DNA from: an uncultured Cohaesibacter sp.
GTDB lineage: Bacteria; Pseudomonadota; Alphaproteobacteria; Rhizobiales; Cohaesibacteraceae
Direction of reading: 5' to 3'
DNA: 64,000 bases
NCBI RefSeq assembly: GCF_963682185.1
Contig: NZ_OY821667.1
Span: 4,229,501-4,293,500 of the forward strand
In this document: in pieces, positions 30,265 to 39,995 of the stretch
Layout: each line of letters opens with the position of its first letter
Numbering within the stretch: position 1 is the stretch's first letter
Notes under the pieces: generated by a model
What the model was told of the DNA's origin: nothing
What the model saw: only the letters and a program-made list of their open reading frames with translations
Databases searched by the model: none
Translations under genes and position numbers: made by a program

Positions 30265-30539
30265 GACAGGGTATCCATACTGAGCGCCAAGCTGTTGGCG
30301 CGCAAAAGCAGGTAGAATTGGGATACAAAAACCCATCCGGCCATATGGCGGGACTTTTGGGTGGAAGGCCGCGCTCTTGTTAAAGGCGCAGGCATGTCAT
30401 GCTGAATAAAAGAAAGTGCTTTATGGATAACTCTTTCACAGGGCGCAAGCAAGGCACAAGGAATGCGAATGTACACTTTTCAGCGCAAGGTTTTGTGCCT
30501 AGTCTTTAGGAAACCGATTGTTATAGGGAAGGTGCGCCG

Positions 30540-31238
30540 ATGACCGACCAAATTTCCGCTGATCATCTCAAATTGACGCTGTATATCGCCAACAAGAATT
30601 ACTCATCCTGGTCTTTGCGTCCCTGGATTGCCATGAAGACCAAAAATATCGTCTTCACCGAGCATCTGCTGCAATTTGATGAGGCCACCGGCCACGCCCA
30701 TTTCATCGAATATTCACCGACCAAGAAAGTGCCAGCTCTGAAAATCGAAGAAGAGGGCAAGGAGCCTGTGATCATTTGCGAAAGCCTGGCTATTCTCGAG
30801 GTGATTGCAGATCTATTCCCCGAAGCAGGGCTCTGGCCCGTCGATGTCATGGAGCGCGCCAAGGCACGAGCCTTTGCCGCCGAAATGCATGGCGGCTTTT
30901 TCGGGCTGAGAGGCTCATGCCCGATGAATATCCGGCGAGAGATTAAACGGCTCGATCTGGATCCTTACAGCGCGGCCGCCGTGGTCAAGAATGTAGAACG
31001 GATCGAACAGATCTGGCGTGAGTGCCTTGATGCCTCTGGCGGCCCTTTCCTGTTCGGCTCCTTTGGCGTGGTGGATGCCATGTTTGCCCCGGTGATCAAT
31101 CGTTTTGAAAAATATGAACTCACCGACAGCGAGGTGTTCCATGCCTATCGCTTCGCCATCAAAACCCTGCCCGCCTGGAAGGAATGGGAAGAAGAGGCCC
31201 TGAAGGAGCCTTGGGTCGTCGAAGAAGACGAAGCCTGA
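30540..31238 (+). CDS. Glutathione S-transferase family protein
   Basis: 232 residues. The N-terminal thioredoxin-like domain begins LTLYIANKNYSSWSLRPWIAM, where the Ser of the YSSWSLRP stretch is the likely catalytic residue. The ES of ICESLAILEVIAD is the glutathione gamma-Glu contact. The helical C-terminal domain follows. This YSSWSLR subgroup is widespread in proteobacteria; substrate unknown. The acidic tail VVEEDEA is unusual but short. Confidence 0.87.
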   Translation: MTDQISADHLKLTLYIANKNYSSWSLRPWIAMKTKNIVFTEHLLQFDEATGHAHFIEYSPTKKVPALKIEEEGKEPVIICESLAILEVIADLFPEAGLWPVDVMERAKARAFAAEMHGGFFGLRGSCPMNIRREIKRLDLDPYSAAAVVKNVERIEQIWRECLDASGGPFLFGSFGVVDAMFAPVINRFEKYELTDSEVFHAYRFAIKTLPAWKEWEEEALKEPWVVEEDEA

Positions 31239-31311
31239 TGCTCTGAACTTTGGTATGCCGGAGAGCGAAAGGCAGTTTAACACGTCTACACAGGGATTGG
31301 CCCGTATCGGG

Positions 31312-31821
31312 CTAGTCGAACAGGCGGTCGACTTCGTCCTGCGCGGTCGGGTGATCGATGGCCAGCATCCAGTCGGTTGCATTGGCTGTATCGTTGATCA
31401 ATGCACTGACACGATCAATGAGAGGCCGCACTTCAGTGGAAGCCATGAAGGCGACACTATCGAGAAACTCGTTTGAGAGATCGCCATTCAGATCCACGAT
31501 GCGTTCGATCAGCCCTTCAATCTTGACATCGATCTCATGCACCAGCGACTCCAATTGGTCACGGATTGCGGGCGGCACTGAATCGTAAAGGGAAATCGCG
31601 AGTTGTTTTTCCTTGAAGGTGGATTGCTGGAAATAGTCCGCATAGCCCATGGGGCGCCAGGCCACGATATCCTCGGCGCATTCGGGCATGGCTGACAGCA
31701 TCTCGATCAGCATCAGCACTTCATTGAAATGGTTGAGATAGTCAGTCGCAAGCAATGTCGATGGATTGATGTTGGCGTCCAGCAACAAATTCGCATCAGG
31801 AAGGGTAGACATTTCTGACAT
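31312..31821 (-). CDS. Unknown helical protein with CheZ/FliM-like C-terminal peptide
   Basis: 169 residues, acidic and mostly helical, with no signal peptide or clear membrane segment. I do not recognise a family over the body. The last ten residues, AQDEVDRLFD, closely resemble the CheY-binding tails of CheZ (QDxVDxLL) and FliM (QDEIDALL), and the tail of the CheZ in this window (SQDDIDALFG). A role in binding CheY or another receiver protein is therefore possible, but this is inference. It converges with the GST gene across 73 bases. Confidence 0.6.
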   Translation of the reverse strand: MSEMSTLPDANLLLDANINPSTLLATDYLNHFNEVLMLIEMLSAMPECAEDIVAWRPMGYADYFQQSTFKEKQLAISLYDSVPPAIRDQLESLVHEIDVKIEGLIERIVDLNGDLSNEFLDSVAFMASTEVRPLIDRVSALINDTANATDWMLAIDHPTAQDEVDRLFD

Positions 31822-32127
31822 CGGGTGACTCTCAACGCAACTTCATTGGCATTCAGGCGACATGGCCTGCCTCTTAAAAAGCGCTTTATGGACATAACAG
31901 GGCTTATATCTTCATGCCAATTGCCGCTAGATTTACGACATTGTGCAAGACATGTGCTCCCCGTTTCCTGTTGCCGGATATATGCACCAAGCGATTTTCA
32001 AAGACGGTCCAACTTAACCTTAAGGTGCTATAGTTTCCAAATACTTGACGTGGCCTGAGGTCGGTGAAAAAGATGAAACAGGATAAAGATTTAGCAAACC
32101 CTTTAGAAGAAATCGAATTGGACAATC
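31822..32127. other. Intergenic region before the SRAP-like gene
   Basis: 306 bases. A 21-codon frame starts at about 32072 and runs into the SRAP-like gene, but it has little support. Otherwise nothing is seen; the promoters of the two divergent genes must be here. Confidence 0.35.
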
Positions 32128-32943
32128 ATGACCGGTAGACTGCACCTTGTGGCGGAAGAGATTGAATTAATTAAATTTTTCGGCAGTTCGGAGTTGTTGC
32201 CCGGATTGCACAAAATGCCGCCTAGACATAACGTCGCACCGAGCAGTCCGGTTCTGACAATTACTCATGAATATGGTAAGCGCACCGCTCGGTTGATGAA
32301 ATGGACTTTTGTGCCTGATTGGGTAAAAGATCCGCGTGACTTTACGCAAATCAGCACTGCCCGCATGGAAACCGTCGAGAAGAAACCATCCTTCAAAAAT
32401 GCAATTCGGTACCGAAGATGTCTTGTGCCTGTGACCGGCTTTTATGAGTGGCAACGGCAAAAGGAGAGCGGCGAGGGTATCCCGTATTTCTTCAGGCGCC
32501 GCAATGAGGGCCTGCTTGCGCTCGCTGGTATTTGGGAAACATGGATGGGGCCAAATGGTGAGGAGTTTGATGGGCTCGCGTTGTTGACCGTTCCGTCAAA
32601 GCAGCCTTTCCGCACGATTTCCGAGAGGCTGCCTCTCATCATCCCTGAAGATGACCATGATACATGGCTGAACACCCGTTCCGGCCGTTTTAATGAAGCG
32701 CGTCCGTTGCTTAGGAGTGCTCCACCAGACGATCTGATAGCTTACCCTGTTTCCAATCGCGTCAATAACCCAAGCATTGATGATGCATCCTTGACGGACC
32801 CGATAAAAACCCCTCAGGGCGGAACAGCGCAGCTGATCACAGGAGACGTTGGCAATGAGACCAAGGGAAAGGCCTCTAAGGCGAAGAAGGAGAAAGACGC
32901 GAGGGGAAAGCCTGAGGACGATACTCAGTTGGACCTCTTTTGA
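32128..32943 (+). CDS. SRAP (YedK/HMCES) family protein with degenerate active site and clamp-binding tail
   Basis: 271 residues. The fold is recognisable from RHNVAPSSPVLTI, ARMETVEKKPSFKNA, RRCLVPVTGFYEW and LALAGIWETW. Canonical SRAP proteins start MCGR and use Cys2 to crosslink abasic sites, with Asn75, Glu105 and His160 (E. coli YedK numbering). Here the start is MTGR, the INAR motif is STAR (Thr77), and IHDR is ISER (Ser165); only the Glu of FYEW (107) remains. The last 40 residues are a charged linker ending in QLDLF, a perfect match to the beta-clamp consensus QL(S/D)LF. It may be a non-catalytic, clamp-tethered relative. The early codons are AT-rich. Confidence 0.85.
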   Translation: MTGRLHLVAEEIELIKFFGSSELLPGLHKMPPRHNVAPSSPVLTITHEYGKRTARLMKWTFVPDWVKDPRDFTQISTARMETVEKKPSFKNAIRYRRCLVPVTGFYEWQRQKESGEGIPYFFRRRNEGLLALAGIWETWMGPNGEEFDGLALLTVPSKQPFRTISERLPLIIPEDDHDTWLNTRSGRFNEARPLLRSAPPDDLIAYPVSNRVNNPSIDDASLTDPIKTPQGGTAQLITGDVGNETKGKASKAKKEKDARGKPEDDTQLDLF

Positions 32944-33084
32944 CGATCAAAAGTCTAGCCTGAGCATTGGCAATAGATGGACCAAATGCCTTTTCTGGCT
33001 GCGTGGTTGCTGGGCATTCTGAATAGGCTAACGCATTCTCCTAAAGCCAAGCCAATAGGCAAGGCTAGGCAAAGCATCAATGGC

Positions 33085-33117
33085 AAAAAGGGCCCGAGAG
33101 AAAGATCTCTCGGGCCC
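33085..33117 (-). terminator. Strong terminator of the porin gene
   Basis: A perfect 12-bp stem, GGGCCCGAGAGA (33090-33101) with TCTCTCGGGCCC (33106-33117), has a four-base loop and a TTTTTG tract on the minus strand. It sits 36 bases past the porin stop. Confidence 0.88.
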
Positions 33118-33153
33118 AGAATTCTTGGACTTCTAGTCTAAGCTAAGCTCAGA

Positions 33154-34275
33154 TTAGAAAGAACGTTTCAGGTACAGTTTACCAGCTACGTCGTCCCAGT
33201 CAGCGATACCGGTTACGGTGTCGTTGTCAACTTTTTCGTAACCTACACGAGCGCCAACTTCAAGGTTAGCAACTGGGGTGTAGGTGATCTGAGCGGACGT
33301 GCCCCAAGTTCTGTACTGTTCTTCGTCATAGTCAACGATACCAGCGTCAACACCGAATACCAGGTTGTCAGCGAAGGCATATTCAAGACCAGCAGACACA
33401 GCCCATTTGCTGTACAGGTCGCCAACGGCAGCTGCGCCAAGGAATGCGCTATCGTTGGTGTAGCCTTCTTCATAGCCACCAGCGATACCGAAGGTCAGGC
33501 CTTCCATCAGGTTGAAGGAAGCTTCAGCACCGATGATGTAACCCATGTCGGTGGAGAGACCAACGTTAGCATAACGAGCCTGGTATACGGAACCAGCTAC
33601 GTTAGCAGAACCCCAGCCCTGTTTCACAGCCAAGCGAGCTGCGATTGCAGGCATAGAGGTACCAGCGGAGTAGCCAAGAGCGGAATCTACAACGTTGCCG
33701 GTGTATTCTTCCAGAGCTACGGTAGCGGAAACGCCGTTGCCGAAGGAAGCAACATAACCGATGGACTGCAGGTCACCGTGGCCGATGCCGAAGTCATCAT
33801 AGTACAGGCCAGCGTTGAAGTCGACGATGGAGTCGGTCAGACCAGCATAAAGGCCACCGAGCTGCAGGTAAGCTTTATCGAAAGCTACGCCAGCGCCTGT
33901 GGTAGCACCACCGGAGGTGTTGTCATCATATTCGATGTGTGCAGCAAGAGTACCGAATTCGGTTTCTTCTTTTGCATCGAAAGTAACGGTGGTTTCAACA
34001 TAGTAAGAAACCAGGTCGTCATCACGGGTGTAGAAGCCAGCTGCGGTTGGGTTTGCACCGTCAGCAAGGAAACCGCCGGACTGTACGCCGAATTCGACTT
34101 TACCGGAGATTTTCAGGCAGGTATCGGTACCTGGGATGAAGAAGTAACCAGCGCCGTATGCATCACATACTTTAACGTAGTCTACTGGTTCTGCTACTGG
34201 CAGGTCTGCTGCCTGTGCTGCACCGCCAGCTACCAAAGCAGCTGCGGAGCCAAGGATGAGGCTCTTGATGTTCAT
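33154..34275 (-). CDS. Rhizobiales-type outer-membrane porin
   Basis: 373 residues from the ATG of MNIKSLILGS; the frame extends seven residues further upstream but this start fits the family and has AAGG about 8 bases before it. A signal peptide ends near AQAADLPVAEP. The hallmark VCDAYGAGYFFIPGTDTCLKISG of Rhizobiales porins follows (residues split by the Cys pair), then alternating aromatic beta strands and a C-terminal Phe (KLYLKRSF). It forms trimeric diffusion channels. Codon choice is highly biased (for example repeated GCT, GTT and AAC), consistent with very high expression. Confidence 0.93.
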   Translation of the reverse strand: MNIKSLILGSAAALVAGGAAQAADLPVAEPVDYVKVCDAYGAGYFFIPGTDTCLKISGKVEFGVQSGGFLADGANPTAAGFYTRDDDLVSYYVETTVTFDAKEETEFGTLAAHIEYDDNTSGGATTGAGVAFDKAYLQLGGLYAGLTDSIVDFNAGLYYDDFGIGHGDLQSIGYVASFGNGVSATVALEEYTGNVVDSALGYSAGTSMPAIAARLAVKQGWGSANVAGSVYQARYANVGLSTDMGYIIGAEASFNLMEGLTFGIAGGYEEGYTNDSAFLGAAAVGDLYSKWAVSAGLEYAFADNLVFGVDAGIVDYDEEQYRTWGTSAQITYTPVANLEVGARVGYEKVDNDTVTGIADWDDVAGKLYLKRSF

Positions 34276-34833
34276 GTTTCTGACCTTCATTGTCATAACA
34301 AAAAATATTTTTGCAGTGACCAGTCCAGTCAGAACTGTAGTTCACTGCTTGCGACAAGATTGACAATACTCGTTTCTCCGGCGGGTTCAATCGACTCTCG
34401 TACTCGGCTAGATGACTTTGCGAGGACTGTTGCACAAAAAACACAAAATTGGCTCTATGCCCCGGTTTTCTGCCAATTCGTTACTGAATTCTTAACGAGA
34501 TTTATGTGTAATTCCCTATTTATTGAGACCCTGTGGTGGGGATTAAAACCAAAAATGGGAGTTTCCTCTGGGGAGCACCGTCCAGAATCTGTCCTCAGAA
34601 TCTGCCAAGACAGCTGATGCAAAGTCTGAAAACCATCATAAAGAGGGACTAGAGGGCAGATTCGACGCTGTGTGGGCGGGTAATCAGGGAATCGATTCTG
34701 TCGGTAGAGACCTGTTGCACTGATGCAACGGCTGATTCTGTCCTGCAAAAGACCGGATACAAAAAGGCCGCTCTCTACAGATGAGCAGAGGCGGCCTTTT
34801 CATGACTAAGAATGTGTGGTGCAGAATGAATCG
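34276..34833. promoter_or_regulatory. Porin upstream region with a dense GANTC cluster
   Basis: 558 bases with no gene. It contains six GANTC sites at 34585, 34598, 34659, 34689, 34694 and 34734 (first base), one more at 34393 and another at 34828, plus two just inside the next gene (34838, 34844). Several share the extended form GA(A/T)TCTGTC. The left part carries the porin promoter, and the lipoprotein-gene terminator lies at 34762-34800. Confidence 0.55.
34762..34800 (-). terminator. Terminator of the lipoprotein gene
   Basis: GGCCGC (34766-34771) pairs with GCGGCC (34791-34796), extended by CTCT/AGAG inside and A/T runs outside. It lies about 35 bases past the stop on the minus strand. 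Confidence 0.78.
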
Positions 34834-35622
34834 TTACGAATCCGAATCTGTGTCCTTTTTGCCGAATGGCCAGAGGCGAGAGAAAAAGCGTTTCTTCTTG
34901 CCGGTATTTTCTTGCTGTTTGAGCTGTTCCATTTGCGAGGCGACTTCAGGGGTCACGTCTGTAAAGCGCTCTGGCGGCTGGGTCAGATAAGTGCGTTTGC
35001 CCTTTTCGCCCTCTTTTTGCGATTTAATCAAAGCAAGACGTTCCTGGACCTGCTTTTCATATTCTCTCAGCTCTGCAGGATCGACCGGGCCGTCACTATA
35101 GTCTGGCTCTTTGATCTGGCGCGCAAAGTTGGCAGAGGCGGTGTTGTTCTTGATAATGGAATCACGCTGTGCCGGCGGCAGACGACGAATGGCTTCCAGC
35201 AATTGCGCGCGCTCTTCGTCGGTCATATTTTCCATGCGCTCATTATAGATCTCGCGCAGTTTGTCCGGGTCCTGTGGCCAGCCCGCTTGTGCGTAGGCTG
35301 GCAGGCGTTTGCCGTCTTCAGGCGTTGGCAGAGGCGCACCTTCTGGGGGCAAAACAAGCCCAGCGCGCGCGGAATAGTCGATTGTCTGGTTCTTCTTGTC
35401 GTTGGGTATAGCGCCCAGCAAGCCTGTGACATCGTCCAGCAACTCCCGCTCGTGGGTTTCGCCGGTGCCATAGGTTGAAGAGGAAATTCCTGAACATGCT
35501 GAAAGCCCCATGCTGAGGGTCCCCAGCATGACCATGGCAATCAGGCCTGAAGGCTGAGCCGCACGGCTTTTGAAAGTTTCGGCACCGGAAAGGAAAATGT
35601 CCTTGCACCTGCTGACTGTCAT
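34834..35622 (-). CDS. Putative lipoprotein, rhizobial, beside lspA
   Basis: About 262 residues from the ATG at 35622 with AAGGCGAG upstream; the frame is open to 35673. A hydrophobic stretch ending in the lipobox LSAC (GTLSMGLSACSG) near residue 45 marks a lipoprotein, though the signal is longer than usual. The mature part is polar, with helices rich in Glu, Arg and Lys (TDEERAQLLEAIRRLPPAQRD) and a basic C-terminal patch KKKRFFSRLWPFGKK. Function is unknown. It follows lspA, whose product would process it. The three GANTC-containing codons at the very end are unusual. Confidence 0.7.
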   Translation of the reverse strand: MTVSRCKDIFLSGAETFKSRAAQPSGLIAMVMLGTLSMGLSACSGISSSTYGTGETHERELLDDVTGLLGAIPNDKKNQTIDYSARAGLVLPPEGAPLPTPEDGKRLPAYAQAGWPQDPDKLREIYNERMENMTDEERAQLLEAIRRLPPAQRDSIIKNNTASANFARQIKEPDYSDGPVDPAELREYEKQVQERLALIKSQKEGEKGKRTYLTQPPERFTDVTPEVASQMEQLKQQENTGKKKRFFSRLWPFGKKDTDSDS

Positions 35623-35813
35623 GACGATCTCGCCTTTTGATATTCGGGCATTCTCATGAATGCTCTTACGCAAACCACCTCGGGCACATCGTTAAAAATG
35701 TGCCAATTAGATTTAGACATACTTCCTAATGGGGCAGTAGATCAAGAGAAGCTTGTCTTTGGGCAAAGACAAATGCCCTGGATTGCGGGAAATATTGCTG
35801 CTTTTGCCACTAA

Positions 35814-36368
35814 TCATTCATTTGCGGCATCTTTGCGGCTGGAATCAGGCGCTTTTTTCAGCTTTCCTGCTTTCCGCCCGCCAAACAGACTTTCCAGAAC
35901 CAGAAGAGCCGCCCCGACAACGATCCAGACGTCAGCCAGATTGAAAATATACCAGCTGAAGCTCCCTACGTGAAAATGAAACAGGTCTACCACGGCGCCA
36001 TGAAGAATGCGGTCAAGGCCATTGCCAAGAGCGCCGCCCATAATCAGGCCGAGGGCAAGGGTCGTCAGCTTGTCATGACTTTTCCAGATCCAGATGCCCA
36101 GCGCAATGGCAGCGATGCCCGCAAGACCAATAAGCATATAGCGGCCCAGATCATCATCCTGCTGAAACAGGCCATAGGAGATGCCTCGGTTCCAGACAAG
36201 CACCAAATCAAAAAATGGCGTGATTCTGACTGGTCCTTCGAAACGCATGACCGCATCGATCTGGAAGCCGAAAAGCATCCAGAGCTTGAACGCCTGATCA
36301 ACGACAAAGCCAATCAAGGCAACGAGATATCCCAAAGACCGTGCAGACAAGCCTGTTCTCCAAACCAT
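35814..36368 (-). CDS. lspA: Lipoprotein signal peptidase LspA
   Basis: 184 residues with four membrane segments. LspA cleaves prolipoprotein signal peptides at the inner membrane as an aspartyl protease. The two catalytic Asp are in GNGLDRILHGAVVDLFHFH and FNLADVWIV; the VWNRGISYGLF motif near residue 58 is also typical. The gene lies downstream of ileS, a conserved order in many proteobacteria, and upstream of a lipoprotein gene. A hairpin between ileS and lspA may reduce read-through. The C-terminal tail is basic. Confidence 0.94.
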   Translation of the reverse strand: MVWRTGLSARSLGYLVALIGFVVDQAFKLWMLFGFQIDAVMRFEGPVRITPFFDLVLVWNRGISYGLFQQDDDLGRYMLIGLAGIAAIALGIWIWKSHDKLTTLALGLIMGGALGNGLDRILHGAVVDLFHFHVGSFSWYIFNLADVWIVVGAALLVLESLFGGRKAGKLKKAPDSSRKDAANE

Positions 36369-36406
36369 GTTGGACCCACATCCAGCCCGCTTTCGGGCCT
36401 GTAAAG

Positions 36407-36442
36407 AAAAGCCGGGGTCCGGACAGCGCCTGACCCCGGCTT
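36407..36442 (-). terminator. Terminator-like hairpin between ileS and lspA
   Basis: GCCGGGGTC (36411-36419) pairs perfectly with GACCCCGGC (36432-36440), with TTTTCTTT following on the minus strand. It ends the ileS transcript or attenuates it before lspA. Confidence 0.72.
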
Positions 36443-36465
36443 CACTATAGCTCTAAATGCGGCCG

Positions 36466-39384
36466 TTAGGCGGCATCAATTTCGCGGATGGCTGCTGCAT
36501 CGCGAAGCGACAGGTCTGGATAAGCCGGATCCGTGCCAACTTCGGGCAGGATCTTCCAGCTGCGCTGACATTTCTTGCCTTCTGCCAGAGCCGGAACAAC
36601 ACCTACACCAACCACCTCTTCAATGGTGAAGGCCCCTTCAGGCGCTTCGCCCTTGATCAACTCGGCCTGCGACGTGATGGAGATTTCAGCCAGATCAATA
36701 CCGTCCATCGCTTTGAGAATGGCCTCATCGGAGACATAGACCTTCGGAGCTGCTTCCAATGAAGACCCGATGCGCTTTTCCCGACGCTCGACTTCGAGCG
36801 CTCCGGTGACAACGCGGCGCAGCGCTTTCACTTTATCCCACTTGGCTGCCAACTCATCATCCTTCCAGTCGCCCGGAACCTCAGGGAACTGACGGAAGTG
36901 AACCGAATCATCTGCGTTCGGATAGCGGCTCTGCCATGTTTCTTCCATGGTGAAGGGAAGGATCGGAGCCAGCCACGCTGTGAGATGGATGAACAGCTCA
37001 TGGATGACATAGAGCGCTGCCTTGCGGCGCATGGAGCTTGGTGCATCACAATAAAGAGCATCCTTGCGCACATCGAAATAGAAGGCTGAAAGCTCGATAC
37101 CCATGAAATAGTTGAGTTCATGCATGATGCGCTTGAAGTCGAAATTGTCATAGGCGTCCCTGACCATGTGATCCAACTCGTGGATCCGATGCAGCATCAG
37201 CCGCTCCAGTTCAGGCATATCGGAAGGAGCAATCTCGGTGCCATCGAAATGCGCCAGAGAGCCCAGCATCCAGCGGATGGTGTTGCGCATCTTGCGATAG
37301 GCATCGGCGATGGTCTTGAGGATTTCCGGCCCGATGCGCTGATCGTCCGAATAGTCGGCACTGGCCACCCACATGCGCAGGATGTCAGCACCATATTGCT
37401 TGATGATATCCTGTGGCGCGATGGTGTTGCCGATGGATTTGGACATCTTGCGGCCCTGTTCATCCATGGTGAAGCCATGGGTGAGAACTGCATCATAGGG
37501 CGCCCGACCGCGTGTGCCGCAGCTTTCCAGCAGCGAGGAATGGAACCAGCCGCGATGCTGGTCGGAGCCTTCCAGATACAGATCGGCAGGCCATTTCATG
37601 TCGCCACGCTGTTCCAGACAGAAAGCATGGGTTGAGCCAGAGTCAAACCAAACGTCGAGAATGTCGGTTACCTGGGTCCAGTCTTCAGCGTCATAGTCTG
37701 CTCCGAGGAAGCGCTCTTTGGCATCTTCGGCAAACCATGCATCTGCGCCTTCCTTCATGAATGCGTCAAAGATGCGGCTATTGACAGAGCTATCCTGCAG
37801 AACAACCGTCGGATCATCCTTCTTGATGAAGATGGTGATCGGCACACCCCATGCGCGCTGACGGGAGATAACCCAGTCCGGGCGGGTTTCAATCATCGAG
37901 CGCAGACGGGTCTGGCCGGATTTTGGAACAAAGCGGGTGGCATCAATCGCATTAAGGGCACGCTTGCGCAGAGTATCGCCTTCGCCATCGATGTTGCGAT
38001 CCATGGCAATGAACCATTGCGGCGTGTTGCGGAAGATAAGCGGCGCCTTGGAGCGCCAGCTGTGCGGGTAGCTATGATTGATCTTGCCGCGTGCGAGCAG
38101 GGAGCCCACTTCAACCAGCTTGTCGATGACGGCTCCGTTGGTGGTGCCTTCACCGCCCTTGCGGTTGAGAATATAGTTGCCTTGAAACAAAGGCACATGC
38201 GGGAAGTAAGCACCGTCTTCCATCACGGTATGCGGGATTTCCGGCGTGCCGCATTCTTCAAAGCGTTCGCGGTTGGCAACAAAGACTTCATAGTCATCTG
38301 CGCCATGGCCCGGAGCGGTATGCACAAAGCCGGTACCGGCTTCTTCGGTCACATGGTCACCCGGCAGCATCGGAACGTCGAAATCATAATAGCCGTCGGC
38401 ACCTTCTTCTTCGGCGAACGGGTGGGCGCATTCGGAAATCTGGGATGGATCGACATCGAACTTGCGTTCGTAGCCATCCACACGGGCGGCCTTGAAGACT
38501 TCGGCTGCCAGCGTGTCAGCCATGATCAGCTTGTCGCCGACCTTGCCCCAATTGTCATCGGCTGCTTCGGTGATTTCATAAAGACCGTAGCTGATGGATG
38601 GGTTAAAGCAGATGGCGCGGTTACCCGGGATGGTCCATGGCGTGGTGGTCCAGATCACCACATCCGCATCCAGCAGATCATCCATCTTGTCCGGAGCGAC
38701 CGTGCCGTGCAGACCCGTGATCGGGAAGCGCACCCAGATGGTGAAGGAGGTGTGGTCGTGATACTCCACTTCGGCCTCTGCCAGAGCGGTCTTCTCGACG
38801 ATGGACCACATGACCGGCTTGGAGCCCTGGAAGAGCTGGCCAGACATGGCGAATTTCATCAACTCGTTGGCGATGCGGGCTTCGGCATCGAAGGTCATGG
38901 TGCGATATGGGGTCTCGAAATCACCCACCACGCCAAGGCGCTTGAATTCTTCAGACTGAACGCCGATCCAGTGCTGTGCGAATTCGCGGCATTCCTGACG
39001 GAATTCCTTGACTGGCACGGCGTCCTTGTTCTTGCCCTTCTTGCGATATTTTTCCTCGATCTTCCATTCGATCGGCAGACCGTGGCAATCCCAGCCGGGA
39101 ACATAGTTGGAGTCATAGCCGCGCATCTGGAAAGAACGGGTGATGAGGTCCTTGAGGATCTTGTTGAGCGCATGACCAATATGCAGGTTGCCGTTGGCAT
39201 AGGGAGGGCCATCATGCAGCACATATTTCTCGCGGCCAGCAGAGCGTTCACGCAGGGCCTTATAGAGATTCATGTCCTCCCAGCGTTTCAGGATCTTTGG
39301 CTCATTCTTGGGCAGCCCCGCACGCATGGGAAAGTCGGTCTTGGGCAAATAAAGCGTTTCGGAATAATCGCGTTCTTCAGTCAT
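36466..39384 (-). CDS. ileS: Isoleucyl-tRNA synthetase
   Basis: 972 residues of the class I synthetase family. The HIGH motif is in [12 protein letters not shown] near residue 65 and the KMSKS motif in [11 protein letters not shown] near 640. The long insertion between them is the CP1 editing domain, with [13 protein letters not shown]. The C-terminal end lacks a clear zinc-finger Cys cluster, which is common in alphaproteobacterial forms. It charges tRNA-Ile and hydrolyses misacylated Val. No T-box leader is visible upstream. Confidence 0.97.
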   Translation of the reverse strand: MTEERDYSETLYLPKTDFPMRAGLPKNEPKILKRWEDMNLYKALRERSAGREKYVLHDGPPYANGNLHIGHALNKILKDLITRSFQMRGYDSNYVPGWDCHGLPIEWKIEEKYRKKGKNKDAVPVKEFRQECREFAQHWIGVQSEEFKRLGVVGDFETPYRTMTFDAEARIANELMKFAMSGQLFQGSKPVMWSIVEKTALAEAEVEYHDHTSFTIWVRFPITGLHGTVAPDKMDDLLDADVVIWTTTPWTIPGNRAICFNPSISYGLYEITEAADDNWGKVGDKLIMADTLAAEVFKAARVDGYERKFDVDPSQISECAHPFAEEEGADGYYDFDVPMLPGDHVTEEAGTGFVHTAPGHGADDYEVFVANRERFEECGTPEIPHTVMEDGAYFPHVPLFQGNYILNRKGGEGTTNGAVIDKLVEVGSLLARGKINHSYPHSWRSKAPLIFRNTPQWFIAMDRNIDGEGDTLRKRALNAIDATRFVPKSGQTRLRSMIETRPDWVISRQRAWGVPITIFIKKDDPTVVLQDSSVNSRIFDAFMKEGADAWFAEDAKERFLGADYDAEDWTQVTDILDVWFDSGSTHAFCLEQRGDMKWPADLYLEGSDQHRGWFHSSLLESCGTRGRAPYDAVLTHGFTMDEQGRKMSKSIGNTIAPQDIIKQYGADILRMWVASADYSDDQRIGPEILKTIADAYRKMRNTIRWMLGSLAHFDGTEIAPSDMPELERLMLHRIHELDHMVRDAYDNFDFKRIMHELNYFMGIELSAFYFDVRKDALYCDAPSSMRRKAALYVIHELFIHLTAWLAPILPFTMEETWQSRYPNADDSVHFRQFPEVPGDWKDDELAAKWDKVKALRRVVTGALEVERREKRIGSSLEAAPKVYVSDEAILKAMDGIDLAEISITSQAELIKGEAPEGAFTIEEVVGVGVVPALAEGKKCQRSWKILPEVGTDPAYPDLSLRDAAAIREIDAA

Positions 39385-39995
39385 TATCTATCACTTCCGT
39401 GAAGCTCGGCCATCGTGACAGGCTCTTTGAGAGCAAAAGCCGCGGGGAGGAATATGCCTTGGGCATATGGTTTGCGGCTTGGTCCGGATCGGTCAAGCTA
39501 TTGAATTCGTGGGAAAAGGCATCAGGCAGCAGAAAGGCAGCCCGGCCTCGTGGTCGTCCCGGTCCCTCGTGGGCGCGTCAGTTGCGCCAGTCACACGAAG
39601 GCCGGGCCAGTAATTCGACTGGCTATCGGCCCAATACAGCCTCGGGCGGGTGGTGCGAAATACCGTAACGTGGCAAATCTCATATCTGGTTTCATGCGCA
39701 GGGCATGTCTCATAAGCATCTCGGTTGCCTTTTTCTCGCGCGCGACATTAATTCAAGCCCGAGCCAAGTACAAGCCCCCCCAGAGCGTTACTTTCCTGAA
39801 AAATTCAGCTTCGGGCGCGCAGCTCTCCTCGTCGGCCCTTTGCACCCTTGCGCAATCATAACGCGGCGGAGAGATGCTCGACAAATTCCCCCAGTCCCCT
39901 TTCGTGAAAGCCATGCGACCCTGTTGCGATGCTTCCTGCTGGCAATGCTCTCCAAGCCCGCAGGGTGATGCATCAACAACAAGGAAGGACCATCC
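39385..39995. other. Gene-free region between ileS and the amidase gene
   Basis: 611 bases between divergent genes. Frames here do not look coding, and no hairpin, repeat or RNA gene is recognised. ribF, often directly upstream of ileS in relatives, is displaced by the amidase gene. Confidence 0.4.

Noticed and set aside
32072-32137. A 21-codon frame ending in the start of the SRAP-like gene
   Set aside because: No strong ribosome-binding site, no homologue known to me, and overlap with the next gene; only possible as a leader.
38017-39402. Long plus-strand open frame (461 codons) opposite ileS
   Set aside because: It is antisense to a certain gene and its residues show no recognisable domain.
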